This document shows positions 35,979 to 44,462 of a stretch of 51,681 nucleotides of DNA, piece after piece. Positions within the stretch are counted from its first letter, which is position 1, and every line of letters begins with the position of its first letter. This DNA is from Alcanivorax sp. (GTDB taxonomy: Bacteria > Pseudomonadota > Gammaproteobacteria > Pseudomonadales > Alcanivoracaceae): assembly GCF_002733835.1 (NCBI RefSeq), contig NZ_NVWY01000017.1, positions 1 through 51,681 of the forward strand. The letters run 5' to 3'. Under the pieces are notes generated by a model. That model searched no databases, was not told where the DNA came from, and worked only from the letters and a program-made list of their open reading frames with translations. The position numbers were made by a program, and so were the translations under genes.

Positions 35979-36380
35979 GTGCGCTCCCCCGGTGTTAGCG
36001 ATTATCTACGTTGTTTTCAGATACGTTCTTTTCAGGAAATCTACCATAGCTTGTCGGCTTTGACTGTTGTGATTGTCACAGCCTGCCGGATACAAATTTA
36101 CGACATCTGGTACTTGCTTTCGCCCCGGCGATCACGCGACTATCGAGAAAGCCGGATGATTCTGTCATTCGGCCCTCGTGCCGGCGGCCCGGTCAGGATG
36201 CCGCACCACAGGCGCCCCGCAAGGGGCGCGGTGGTGTGACTGGCGATCGGGCCGTCCGGCACGCATTAATCACCCTCCTCCCTCTTCTGTTTCTTCTGCT
36301 TCACACTGGCAACTTTCCCGTTATGCTGGCCTCTAACCGGCACGTCGTAACCCCCTGTGCCCTATGGATGGAGTGAGTAG
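35979..36380. other. 402-bp intergenic region with nested inverted repeats
   Basis: No gene seen. It holds TGTGA-TTG-TCACA at 36068-36080 and the large nested inverted repeat at 36179-36262. The region separates the TPR operon from the divergent LEA lipoprotein gene. Confidence 0.6.
36179..36262. repeat. Large nested inverted repeat, possible structured RNA
   Basis: Outer arms GTGCCGGCGGCCCGGTC (36179-36195) and GATCGGGCCGTCCGGCAC (36245-36262) pair almost fully. Inside, CACCACAGGCGCCCC, loop GCAA, GGGGCGCGGTGGTG forms a second long stem with a GNRA-type tetraloop. No T-run follows. It could be a cis-acting RNA, a small RNA or a mobile palindromic repeat. Confidence 0.65.
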
Positions 36381-36842
36381 ATGAAAAAAGCGGTTTCCCT
36401 GTGGATGGCCATGGGCCTGCTGATACTGAGCGGCTGCCAGAGCCTGGCTGGCCTGGAGTCCCCGGAAGTCAGCGTATCCGGCATTAACCTGAACAGTTTC
36501 AACCTGTTCGAGCAGGAATGGGGGCTGACCCTGCGGGCCCGCAACCCCAACGACCGGGAACTCACCCTCAACAGCCTGGATTACGAGATCTACGTCAATG
36601 GGGAGAAATTTGCCCGTGGACTGACCAACGAACGCATCACTCTGCCCGCCATGGGCGATGCCCAGGTCACCACCACCATTACCACCAGCCTGTTGAGCAG
36701 CCTGCAGCAGCTGCAGAAAATCCAGCAGAATCAGGACCAGCCACTGCAATACCGGCTGGTCGGCAAGGCACGGGTGGCGGGTGTGCCGATTCCCCTGTCT
36801 TTCGACAAGGAAGGCGAAATGGAACTGCCGACGATGCCTTGA
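36381..36842 (+). CDS. LEA type 2 (WHy-domain) lipoprotein
   Basis: A 153-residue lipoprotein (lipobox ILSGC). After it, residues 25-150 fit the LEA_2/WHy domain: GLESPEVSVSGINLNSFNLFEQEWGLTLRARNPNDRELTLNSLDYEIYVNG, then a G-x-T block and a final beta strand VAGVPIPLSFDKEGEMELP. Bacterial members are outer- or inner-membrane lipoproteins linked to stress tolerance; the exact role is unknown. A REP-like pair follows. Confidence 0.87.
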   Translation: MKKAVSLWMAMGLLILSGCQSLAGLESPEVSVSGINLNSFNLFEQEWGLTLRARNPNDRELTLNSLDYEIYVNGEKFARGLTNERITLPAMGDAQVTTTITTSLLSSLQQLQKIQQNQDQPLQYRLVGKARVAGVPIPLSFDKEGEMELPTMP

Positions 36843-36864
36843 AGCCACTGTCTTGCAATCCTTG

Positions 36865-36939
36865 CTGTAGGAGCTTGCCTGCAAGCGAACATCGACCCTG
36901 GTCCGCCAAGCCGGTTCGCCTGCAAGCAGCCTCCTGCAG
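36865..36939. repeat. REP-like inverted pair
   Basis: CTGTAGGAGCTTGCCTGCAA-GCGAAC and, inverted, GGTTCGCCTGCAAGCAGCCT-CCTGCAG, separated by about 22 bases. This is the REP arrangement common in pseudomonads, and the pair could also end transcription of the LEA lipoprotein and the convergent AraC gene. Confidence 0.65.
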
Positions 36940-36963
36940 TCCATGAAACCTCTGTGGTAAAAA

Positions 36964-37971
36964 TCATCCACCCTTACGCTCGCGCCGGAAGCGACCGGGC
37001 GTCTGCCCGGTCCAGCGCCGGAAGGCATGGTTGAAATTGGCAAGTTCAGAGAAACCCAGGCGTTCGCTGATTTCAGCAAGGCTGAGAATGCCCAACGACA
37101 ACCACTGCTCCGCCAGCATCCGCCGGACCTCATCCAGCAGGGCCCGGTAGCTGGTTCCTTCCGCCGCCAGCTGCCTGCGCAACGTCCGGCTGGTGATCGC
37201 CAACTCTTCTGCCATAGCCTCCATATCCGGGAACCGCCCCGGTTGCTGCAATAATCGCCGGCGCACGCGTGCCGCCACACTGCCCTTGCGGTAACGCTGC
37301 ACCAATAGCTGATGACACTGCTCTTCGCACAAACGGGCAGTCACCGGATTAGCCTGGGGCAACGGCATATCCAGCAACCCGGCCACAAAGCGGGCCTGGC
37401 TGCGGGGGCGATCAAATTGCGGCACCAAACCGAAAATCGCTTCGAAAGAGGCAGCCGGGCGCGCCGGCAGGCGCATTTCCAGTGAAGAAAGCGGAATGCG
37501 CCCGGCAAACAACTCGTCCTGAATCATCATCACCGCACTGGCATCCCGGGCCAGCAGATACTCGCGGACCTCCTCCGGCACACCACTGTCATCCAGAATC
37601 AGCATGGCGTCACCGCCCTGCTCCTGCAGGGAAATATCCAGAAACGCGAACGTCAGATCCAGGTAACGCAGCCCCAGCTCAACCGCCTGGCGAAAGGTGG
37701 GGCTGCTCAATAGCGCAAACCCCCAGACCCCATAGCTGCTCAGGTGATAACGCTGCCCCATGGCCAGCCCCAGCTCAGCATCATTACCCAGTGCCCGGCA
37801 CAAGTTGCGCACCACGGTGAGCTCCTGCCCCGCCTCAATGGTGCAATCGGCCCGGCCCAGCATTTCCGGGGGAATGCCGGAATCCTGCAGACAGACCGCT
37901 ACCGGCACCCCCTGCTCTTCGGCAAAGGCCACCTGCATGCGCACGCTGGTAATGGCTCGCTGTACCGTCAT
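36964..37971 (-). CDS. AraC family regulator (VirS-like), divergent from BVMO operon
   Basis: A 335-residue regulator. The N-terminal domain (about 15-200) matches the arabinose-binding-like domain of the OruR/VirS/AlkR group (RNLCRALGNDAELGLAMGQRYHLSSYGVWGFALLSSPTFRQAVELGLRYLDL). The C-terminal helix-turn-helix pair is MAEELAITSRTLRRQLAAEGTSYRALLDEVRR and SLAEISERLGFSELANFNHAFRRWTGQTPGRFR. The ATG at 37971 has GGAG upstream; an in-frame GTG-less extension of 15 residues is possible. It probably activates the divergent monooxygenase operon across a 99-bp gap that contains a perfect inverted repeat. Confidence 0.9.
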   Translation of the reverse strand: MTVQRAITSVRMQVAFAEEQGVPVAVCLQDSGIPPEMLGRADCTIEAGQELTVVRNLCRALGNDAELGLAMGQRYHLSSYGVWGFALLSSPTFRQAVELGLRYLDLTFAFLDISLQEQGGDAMLILDDSGVPEEVREYLLARDASAVMMIQDELFAGRIPLSSLEMRLPARPAASFEAIFGLVPQFDRPRSQARFVAGLLDMPLPQANPVTARLCEEQCHQLLVQRYRKGSVAARVRRRLLQQPGRFPDMEAMAEELAITSRTLRRQLAAEGTSYRALLDEVRRMLAEQWLSLGILSLAEISERLGFSELANFNHAFRRWTGQTPGRFRRERKGG

Positions 37972-38007
37972 GATGTCCGAACTCCACAATTTTCTGTCCC
38001 AGAATGC

Positions 38008-38026
38008 CATAAACAAGGCGTTTATG
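38008..38026. promoter_or_regulatory. Candidate operator of the BVMO operon
   Basis: CATAAAC-AAGGC-GTTTATG, perfect 7-bp arms with a 5-base centre, midway between the AraC gene and the monooxygenase start. Confidence 0.5.
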
Positions 38027-38070
38027 TATCGCTAGAGTGGAGCGTAACGTTATTAACTGGATTGTTTCCC

Positions 38071-39531
38071 ATGCAAGCAACGCACAACGTGATCATTATT
38101 GGCGCCGGCTTCGGTGGACTGGGCATGGCCATTCGCCTCAAAGCCCAGGGGCAGGACGACGTGCTGCTGATCGAAAAGGGCCACGATGTGGGCGGCTGCT
38201 GGCGCGACAACACCTACCCTGGTGCCGCCTGTGATGTGCCCTCTCATCTGTATTCGTTTTCCTTTGAACGCCATTACCCGTGGAGCCGTCGCTTCGCGCC
38301 GCAGAAAGAAATTTTTGCTTACCAGCAATACTGCGCACGCAAATACGATCTGTATCGCCACATTCGCTTCAACACTGAAGTGGCCGAAGCCCGCTTTCTG
38401 GATGATGCCGGCCTGTGGGAAATCACCCTGACCAATGGCGAGGTGATCACCTGTCGCGCCCTGATCACCGCCACCGGCCAACTCAACCAACCGGCGTACC
38501 CGCCGCTTGCCGGCATCGAGGACTTCCAGGGCCCACATTTCCACAGCGCCCGCTGGAATCACGATGAAGACCTGACCGGCAAAACCGTGGCCGTTGTCGG
38601 CACCGGCGCCAGCGCCATTCAGTTTGTGCCGGAGGTAGCCAAAGTGGCCGGCAAGGTCAAGCTGTTCCAGCGCTCCGCCGCCCATGTAATTGCCAAACCG
38701 GACCGCGCCTACAAGAAAGCGGAACACTGGGTTTTGAAGAAACTGCCGCTGACCCAAACGCTGGATCGCATGCGCATTTATGCGGCCAATGAATCCCGGG
38801 TGCTGGGCTTTACCTCTTTCCAGAAGGCCATGGGGGTGTACGAGTGGCTGTTCTCACGGCACCTGAAAAAACAGATTAGTGATCCGGTGCTGCGCGAAAA
38901 GCTGACCCCGGATTACCCCATGGGCTGCAAGCGCATCCTGATGTCCAACGACTACTATCCGGCACTGGCCCAGGCCAATACGGAAGTGATCAACTACGGT
39001 ATCGATGCGGTGGACAAACAGGGCCTCACCGACAGCAGCGGCGCCCACCACGATGTGGACGTGATCATCTACGGCACCGGGTTCAAGGCCACCGATTTCC
39101 TGACCCCGATGACCATCACCGGCCGCGATGGAGTGGACCTGAATACCGCCTGGCAGGACGGCGCCGAAGCGTACCTGGGGATCACCGTGCGCGGCTTCCC
39201 CAACCTGTTCATGCTCTATGGTCCCAACACCAACCTGGGCCACAATTCCATTATCTACATGCTGGAAAGCCAGATTCATTACGTACAACAATGCCTGGCA
39301 GAAATGGACGAGCAAAAACTGCATTCTCTGGAAGTGCGCGAAAGCGTGCAGGCACGCTTCAACGACAACGTGCAACGTAAAATCAGCGACACGGTATGGG
39401 ACAAGGGCTGCCACAGCTGGTACAAAACCGAAAGCGGCAAGAACACCAACAACTGGCCCGGGTTCACCTTTGACTATCGCCGCCAGACCCAGCACCTGGA
39501 ACTCAGCGACTACGAGTACAAAGCCCTATGA
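38071..39531 (+). CDS. Flavin-containing Baeyer-Villiger-type monooxygenase
   Basis: A 486-residue FAD/NADPH monooxygenase that would insert oxygen next to a carbonyl (ester formation from ketones) or oxidise a heteroatom. Motifs: FAD-binding GAGFGGLGMAIRL near residue 11, the BVMO fingerprint-like F152-QGPHFHSARW162 (the usual last P/D is Asn163), NADPH-binding GTGASAIQFVPEV, and the late motif IYGTGFKATDFL. The ATG at 38071 is chosen by family alignment; a longer frame upstream overlaps the control region. Its last bases overlap the hydrolase start (ATGA). With the AraC regulator, hydrolase and SDR it mirrors the mycobacterial virS-mymA-lipR-sad order. Confidence 0.92.
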   Translation: MQATHNVIIIGAGFGGLGMAIRLKAQGQDDVLLIEKGHDVGGCWRDNTYPGAACDVPSHLYSFSFERHYPWSRRFAPQKEIFAYQQYCARKYDLYRHIRFNTEVAEARFLDDAGLWEITLTNGEVITCRALITATGQLNQPAYPPLAGIEDFQGPHFHSARWNHDEDLTGKTVAVVGTGASAIQFVPEVAKVAGKVKLFQRSAAHVIAKPDRAYKKAEHWVLKKLPLTQTLDRMRIYAANESRVLGFTSFQKAMGVYEWLFSRHLKKQISDPVLREKLTPDYPMGCKRILMSNDYYPALAQANTEVINYGIDAVDKQGLTDSSGAHHDVDVIIYGTGFKATDFLTPMTITGRDGVDLNTAWQDGAEAYLGITVRGFPNLFMLYGPNTNLGHNSIIYMLESQIHYVQQCLAEMDEQKLHSLEVRESVQARFNDNVQRKISDTVWDKGCHSWYKTESGKNTNNWPGFTFDYRRQTQHLELSDYEYKAL

Positions 39532-40478
39532 GCCTGTTTGTTGACCGCATCAGCCGTAGCCAGTCCACCGTTCAGCAGTTGCTGGCTGGCGCCCTGCGCC
39601 AGTCCCTGGCCCTGCTGTTCAAACCCGTCGCCAACCCCCGTTTCAGCTTTGCCGCGCAACGGCGCTGGCTGGACATCATGGCCTACAGCACCCTCAAGGC
39701 CGGCGGCATCGGCAGCCATGACAAGGCCATTGCCAATGTACCCTGCCGCCACTACCAGCCACTGCATGCGCAAAGCACCGTGCTCTATCTGCACGGCGGC
39801 GGCTACGTGGCCGGCAGCCCGGACAGCCACAAGGCGATTACCTCGCACCTGGCCAAGTTTGCCAATGCCCACGTGGTGGTGCCGGATTACCGGCTCGCCC
39901 CCGAGCACCCCTGCCCCGCCGCCATCGAAGATGCCGTCGCGGTCTACCAGGCCCTGCTGGACGACGGTGTCAGCCCCGCATCGCTGACCTTGATGGGAGA
40001 CTCCGCCGGAGGCGGACTGGCGCTGGCCACACTGCAAGCCCTTAAAGCCGCCGGCACGCCGCTACCCAGTGCGGCCATCCTGTTTTCCCCCTGGGTTGAC
40101 CTGACACTGGGCCAGCTCTTCGACACCGACCGGGACATCATGCTCAGCCATGTCTGGCTGGCCAGCGCGGCCAGCGCCTACGCCGGTGACGACACCCGCA
40201 ACCCACAATGCTCCCCCCTGTTCGGCGACTTGAGTGATTTGCCCCCCACCCTGATCCAGGCCGGCGGCGACGAAATTCTGCTCAATGACAGCCACCGCCT
40301 GTGCACCGCCTTGAACGAAGCCGGCACGCCCACACGGCTACAGATTCACCCCCAGCGCTGGCACGACTTTCAATTGCATGCCGGCGTACTGGCGGATTCG
40401 GATCAGGCCCTGATGACCTGCGCCCGCTTTATCCACCAACACGCAATTCATAAAAACGGGAAAGGTGCCAACGCATGA
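39528..40478 (+). CDS. HSL-family alpha/beta hydrolase (LipR-like esterase)
   Basis: A 316-residue esterase of the hormone-sensitive-lipase group. Oxyanion motif HGGG at 89-92, nucleophile G-D-S159-A-G-G, acid in GGDEILLND and a C-terminal His in HPQRWHDFQLHAG. It would cleave esters, and so could open the ester or lactone made by the upstream monooxygenase. Its ATG overlaps the monooxygenase stop and its stop overlaps the SDR start (both ATGA), so all three are translationally coupled. Confidence 0.92.
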   Translation: MSLFVDRISRSQSTVQQLLAGALRQSLALLFKPVANPRFSFAAQRRWLDIMAYSTLKAGGIGSHDKAIANVPCRHYQPLHAQSTVLYLHGGGYVAGSPDSHKAITSHLAKFANAHVVVPDYRLAPEHPCPAAIEDAVAVYQALLDDGVSPASLTLMGDSAGGGLALATLQALKAAGTPLPSAAILFSPWVDLTLGQLFDTDRDIMLSHVWLASAASAYAGDDTRNPQCSPLFGDLSDLPPTLIQAGGDEILLNDSHRLCTALNEAGTPTRLQIHPQRWHDFQLHAGVLADSDQALMTCARFIHQHAIHKNGKGANA

Positions 40479-41233
40479 AACGCATTCTGATTACCGGCGC
40501 CGCCAGCGGCATCGGACTGGCCACCGCCACACTCTTCCACAACAAAGGCTGGCAGGTGGGCCTGACCGACATCAATGAAACCGCCCTCGCCAGGCTGGCA
40601 AAAGAGCTGGATGGCAGTTGGTATCAACGGCTGGACGTCACCGATGCCGACGCCTGCCAGCAGGCCTGCGAGGCCTTTGCCCAGGGCAATGGTTTTGACG
40701 TGCTGTTCAACTGCGCCGGCATCCTGCGCATGGGGCACTTCGAAGACATCAGCGCCGCCCAGCACAAGCAGATCATTGATATCAATGTCACCGGGTTGAT
40801 CAACATGACCCTGGCGGCACAATCGCACCTGCAATTGAGCACCGAGCCCGCCGTCATCAACATGAGCTCAGCGTCTGCGCTCTACGGGGTGCCGCACCTG
40901 GCCTCTTATTCCGCCAGCAAGTTTGCCGTGCGCGCGCTCACCGAAGCACTCAATATCGAGTGGGCCCGCCAGGGCATTCGGGTGGTGGATATCATGCCGC
41001 CGTTTGTGAAAACGCCGATGCTGGATGACGCCGAATTCCGCGCCCCGGTGGTGGACCGCATGGGGGTGAATCTGACCGCCGACGACATTGCGGCCAAAGC
41101 CTGGCAGGCCGCCAATGAAAACGTCGCGGTGCATAACCCGGTCGGCGGGGTGTTCAAATTCATCAAGCTGCTGGACAAGGTGCTGCCCAGCGGCTCCACC
41201 AAGATGACCATGACGTTTCTCAGCCGGGAATAG
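40475..41233 (+). CDS. Short-chain dehydrogenase/reductase
   Basis: A 252-residue SDR. Rossmann motif TGAASGIG at 8-15, NCAG in the fourth strand region, catalytic Ser in NMSSAS and YSASK with Tyr and Lys. The C-terminal tail (VFKFIKLLDKVLPSGSTKMTMTFLSRE) may bind a membrane or lipid. It would oxidise or reduce an alcohol/carbonyl partner of the ester-cleavage products. Last gene of the monooxygenase operon. Confidence 0.92.
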   Translation: MKRILITGAASGIGLATATLFHNKGWQVGLTDINETALARLAKELDGSWYQRLDVTDADACQQACEAFAQGNGFDVLFNCAGILRMGHFEDISAAQHKQIIDINVTGLINMTLAAQSHLQLSTEPAVINMSSASALYGVPHLASYSASKFAVRALTEALNIEWARQGIRVVDIMPPFVKTPMLDDAEFRAPVVDRMGVNLTADDIAAKAWQAANENVAVHNPVGGVFKFIKLLDKVLPSGSTKMTMTFLSRE

Positions 41234-41239
41234 TCCGCG

Positions 41240-41686
41240 TCAGGGTTTCTCCGGCGGCCGGGGAAAACGGATTTTGACTTTGCGGCGGCCCCATTCACGG
41301 GCCGCCTGCACATCCTCCCCCATGTAAATATCAATCTTGCGCTTCCAGCGCCGGTGCATCTTGTCCTTCACCACCCACACACCCGGCAAGCCCTCCACGG
41401 TGACTTCAGTATTGTGGGCCAACCCCAGCCGGATCAGGTCGCGGGACACTGCGATGGCCTGCATTCCCGGCACCAGACGGTCGCCCCAGGCGGCGAGCGC
41501 ATGGTCGCGGCCCGCCCCCTGCCCGTGCAGTGAATTATAAGCCGAAGCCGTTACCGTCAGCTCCATCATCGGCACCACCGGCGCCTTGTCTGCCTCACAG
41601 CGAGAGACCAGCCCGGTCGTGACCACCAGAGCCAGAAAAAAAATTGCCGCATTCACTCGCCGTTGCAACGGCACTGCTACGCTCAT
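41240..41686 (-). CDS. 3D-domain protein (RlpA/MltA-like fold)
   Basis: A 148-residue precursor: signal-like segment NAAIFFLALVVTTGLVS, then a small beta-barrel with the 3D motif region VTASAYNSLHGQGAGRDHALAAWGDRLVPGMQAIAVSRDLIR, VWVVKDKMHRRWKRKIDIYMG. The three conserved Asp of the 3D motif are partly seen (DRL, KDKM, KIDIYMG). Relatives act on or bind peptidoglycan. ATG 41686 behind GGAG. It is divergent from the lipoprotein hydrolase with only 3 bp between starts. Confidence 0.8.
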   Translation of the reverse strand: MSVAVPLQRRVNAAIFFLALVVTTGLVSRCEADKAPVVPMMELTVTASAYNSLHGQGAGRDHALAAWGDRLVPGMQAIAVSRDLIRLGLAHNTEVTVEGLPGVWVVKDKMHRRWKRKIDIYMGEDVQAAREWGRRKVKIRFPRPPEKP

Positions 41687-41689
41687 GGC

Positions 41690-42652
41690 ATGACTCTCCG
41701 TACTTTGCGCTTTTCTCTTATTCTTTTTACCGGGGTACTGATGGCCGCATGCAGTCTTTTTTCCGGCAAACAATCAGAGACCACCAGTATACCTGAGCCC
41801 CTCACCGATACTGTGCGCGAGTGGACCCCTGCCGGCACGCCACGCGGGGTGATCCTCGGCCTGCACAGCTTCGGGGATTTCGGCGCCGCGTTTGAACAGC
41901 TGGGTCCCTGGTTTGCCGAAGCCGGCTATGTGTTTGTGGCCTACGATCAGGCCGGCTTTGGCGACCGGCTGGAGCAAGGCCGCTGGGCTGGTGAGCAGCA
42001 ACTGGTCGATGATGCGGCGACGCAGATCCGGCGCCTGCATCAGATCCATGCCGCACCCCTGTTTGTGCTCGGCGAAAGCCTGGGTGGCGCCGTGGCCATA
42101 CTGGCCGCCCAGCAGGAAGCGGACAAGGTCGCCGGATTGATGCTGGCCGGGCCAGCGGTGCGCGAAGGGATTCGTTTTCGTTATGGCTGGAACGCCGCCA
42201 TCGCCACCGCTGCTACCCTGGCGCCGGGTTACCGCCTCACCGTTGAACGCAACGCCGATGATCCCACCCTCACCCCAACCAGCGCTCAACGCCTGGCCGA
42301 GGATCCGCGCGTTATGCGTGAGGTTCGGATGGACGCGTACTGGGGGCTGATCAAGCTGGCGGACAGCGCCAGCGATTCGGCCAACAACCTGAACATCCCT
42401 ACCCTGCTGCTGTACGGTGGCAAGGACCATTCCGTCCCGGAAGCAGGCATTCGCCACCTGCGGGCGCACTTATCCGCCAACGACCAGGGGGAATACCGTT
42501 TCTATCCGAATGCGCCGCACCTGTTGCTGCAAAGCCGGCAGTGGCAGCAGGTTTGCCAGGACATTTCCCAGTGGCTTGCCATGACCCAACTGCCACAGAA
42601 AAACGCAGAAAATGGCTCCACCGGCCCCACTCCGACCTGTGAGGCCTGTTAA
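41690..42652 (+). CDS. Alpha/beta hydrolase lipoprotein (monoacylglycerol-lipase-like)
   Basis: A 320-residue lipoprotein (lipobox VLMAAC). Alpha/beta hydrolase fold with oxyanion HSFGDFG, AYDQAGFGDRLEQG, nucleophile G-E-S-L-G-G, acid in GGKDHSVPE and His in PNAPHLLLQ. The pattern is that of monoglyceride lipases and PGAP1-like serine hydrolases. No clear RBS precedes the ATG; a TTG at 41663 is an alternative. It is placed in the envelope and may release fatty acids outside the cytoplasm. Confidence 0.85.
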   Translation: MTLRTLRFSLILFTGVLMAACSLFSGKQSETTSIPEPLTDTVREWTPAGTPRGVILGLHSFGDFGAAFEQLGPWFAEAGYVFVAYDQAGFGDRLEQGRWAGEQQLVDDAATQIRRLHQIHAAPLFVLGESLGGAVAILAAQQEADKVAGLMLAGPAVREGIRFRYGWNAAIATAATLAPGYRLTVERNADDPTLTPTSAQRLAEDPRVMREVRMDAYWGLIKLADSASDSANNLNIPTLLLYGGKDHSVPEAGIRHLRAHLSANDQGEYRFYPNAPHLLLQSRQWQQVCQDISQWLAMTQLPQKNAENGSTGPTPTCEAC

Positions 42653-42692
42653 GCTGACCACACACCAACAGGGAAGCGGGGCAAGGACCATC

Positions 42693-43526
42693 ATGAGCAA
42701 ACGCGTACTGATCACCGGCGGCAATTCCGGCATTGGTTTCTGCACGGCCGAGCAACTGGCCGGCCGCGGCGCAGAGGTTATCCTCGCCTGCCGCGACCAG
42801 ACCAAGGGGCAGGCCGCCGTGGCCAAAATCAAGAACGCCCACCCACAGGCAAAAGTGCGCCTGTTTGCCCTGGATCTGGCAGACCTTGAACAGGTACGCG
42901 ATTGCGCCGCTGAGCTCTATCAGGAACTGGGCCACATTGATGTGCTGATCAACAACGCCGGCGTGGTGCCCACCCAGCAGGAGTTCACCAAAGACGGTTA
43001 CGAAATGCAGTTCGGGGTGAATTACCTGGCGCCGGTGCTGTTCACGCACCTGATGTTGCCCCTGCTACAGAAAGGCACCCAGCCCCGTATCCTGCACCTG
43101 GCCTCGGTGGCTCACTGGCTGGGCCGGATCAACAAGAAGACCTGGAAAGGTCGCAAGCCCTACCTGGTCATGGACGCCTATGGCCAGTCCAAACTCGCCA
43201 ACATCCTGTTCAGCAACGTACTGGCAGAGCGCCTGCAAGAGGCGGGCATTACCAGCAACGCCCTGCACCCCGGCGGCGTGGACACGCCGATTTTCCGCCA
43301 TGTCCCCAGCGCCGTCATGGCACTGATTCGCCCCACGCTCACCACCCCAGAAAAAGCCGCATCGCTTCCCGTGAGCCTGGCGCTGGACGAACAGTACGCG
43401 GATATCAGCGGTGAGTATTTCGCCAATCACAAGCCGGCCCTGCGCTCGCCCCGGGCCCGCAACCGCAGCCTGGCCGATGAGCTGTATTACGACACCATGG
43501 CCGAACTGAATATGCCGGCATTGTGA
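42693..43526 (+). CDS. Short-chain dehydrogenase (retinol dehydrogenase/WWOX-like)
   Basis: A 277-residue SDR with TGGNSGIG, NNAGV, catalytic Ser in HLASVAHW and YGQSK. The LDLADLEQV segment and the C-terminal layout fit the retinol-dehydrogenase-like oxidoreductases that act on lipophilic alcohols. ATG 42693 has AAGGA upstream. It follows the lipoprotein hydrolase by 40 bp on the same strand, so a two-gene lipid-handling operon is plausible. Confidence 0.9.
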   Translation: MSKRVLITGGNSGIGFCTAEQLAGRGAEVILACRDQTKGQAAVAKIKNAHPQAKVRLFALDLADLEQVRDCAAELYQELGHIDVLINNAGVVPTQQEFTKDGYEMQFGVNYLAPVLFTHLMLPLLQKGTQPRILHLASVAHWLGRINKKTWKGRKPYLVMDAYGQSKLANILFSNVLAERLQEAGITSNALHPGGVDTPIFRHVPSAVMALIRPTLTTPEKAASLPVSLALDEQYADISGEYFANHKPALRSPRARNRSLADELYYDTMAELNMPAL

Positions 43527-43880
43527 GCAAAAAAAGTTTTTCACGGGTCAGCGAGAATGTCAGCTTTCCCGTCGTTTTCCCGGCTTATCGCGTATCACTC
43601 ACACTTTGCAGGACGCTCGACGCCGAATGCCTGACGCAAAACACCCGCGCTGAGAGGCGGTCACTATTCCGGCCCCTCTTTTGAGAAATACTCCAGGGAC
43701 AATCAGGTAACACCTGTTGACGAAAAGCGCAGAGGAATCAATCAGGGGCTTGACTGAAAGCGTCAGCCGTCGGGCATCCGGCGTCCAGCGGTTGCCAAGG
43801 CAGGATCACAGAAAAAATCCCTATATCAGCTCATTCACTCCATTGCGCGATCAAATCCCAAAACGGCAACCGATAACCCG
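43527..43880. other. 354-bp intergenic region, repeat copy 3
   Basis: Between convergent SDR and acpH. The third copy of the intergenic repeat lies at 43611-43640 (GGACGCTCGACGCCGAATGC...). I see no gene, riboswitch or clear terminator in the rest. Confidence 0.5.
43611..43640. repeat. Intergenic repeat, copy 3
   Basis: GGACGCTCGACGCCGAATGC followed by CTGACGCAAA; same family as 14539-14570 and 32291-32324. Confidence 0.6.
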
Positions 43881-44462
43881 TCACTCCAGTGCCGCCTCCC
43901 TGACCGCCGCTTGCAGCTCGGGATAGAACGCCAGGAACCCGGTCTCCAATGCCTGATAGCGCGGCTCAATCTCCTGGATGATACCGGCAAAGTCATTGGC
44001 AAAACGGATACGCCCGGCGATCACATCCAGCGCCTGCCCAACCCGCTCCAACTCCCCGTATTGGTTAAGCAGATCATGCTCAATCAGACGCTCCACCCGC
44101 TCACGCATGGTCAGGTGCATCAACGGCAGGCCCGCTTGCAGATGTTGGTAATCACGGGCAATGGCGGCGTCCCGGTCATGGCCATAGAAGGTGGCCCAGT
44201 GCTGCCACAGAAAATGATCGAACAGCACATCCAGCGCCACTCCGGCAAAGCGTCGGCGGCGGGCCGAAAACCTGCGGCGTTGCGCCATGACCCAGGGGTG
44301 GTGGTCGGTAAACCGGTCCACCAGCCGGTGGTTATCCAACCCCCGGCGCAGCGGCTCACTCAGCTCGCTGACCACCGCACCGCGCATAAAATCCCCCAGT
44401 ACATTACCGACCTTGGAGGGCACCGACGGTTGCGCCAGGGTCAAATGGGCCAGGTAATTCAC
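43881..44462 (-). CDS. acpH: Acyl-carrier-protein phosphodiesterase
   Basis: A 193-residue protein, the same length as E. coli AcpH, starting at GTG 44462 with MNYLAHLTLAQ. HD-like motifs: VGNVLGDFMRG, GLDNHRLVDRFTDHHP and GVALDVLFDHFLWQHW. It removes the 4'-phosphopantetheine group from holo-ACP. The GTG overlaps the GNAT stop (GTGA), so the two are coupled. The presence of an NRPS, which also uses that prosthetic group, is a coincidence rather than a proven link. Confidence 0.92.
   Translation of the reverse strand: MNYLAHLTLAQPSVPSKVGNVLGDFMRGAVVSELSEPLRRGLDNHRLVDRFTDHHPWVMAQRRRFSARRRRFAGVALDVLFDHFLWQHWATFYGHDRDAAIARDYQHLQAGLPLMHLTMRERVERLIEHDLLNQYGELERVGQALDVIAGRIRFANDFAGIIQEIEPRYQALETGFLAFYPELQAAVREAALE

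Noticed and set aside
36068..36080. CRP-like site TGTGA-TTG-TCACA
   Set aside because: Spacer is 3 instead of 6 bases, so it does not fit a CRP operator.
43620..43740. Possible TPP riboswitch (CTGAGA and GAGAAATAC words)
   Set aside because: The conserved order of thi-box elements and the ACCTGA block are missing, and no thiamine gene follows.
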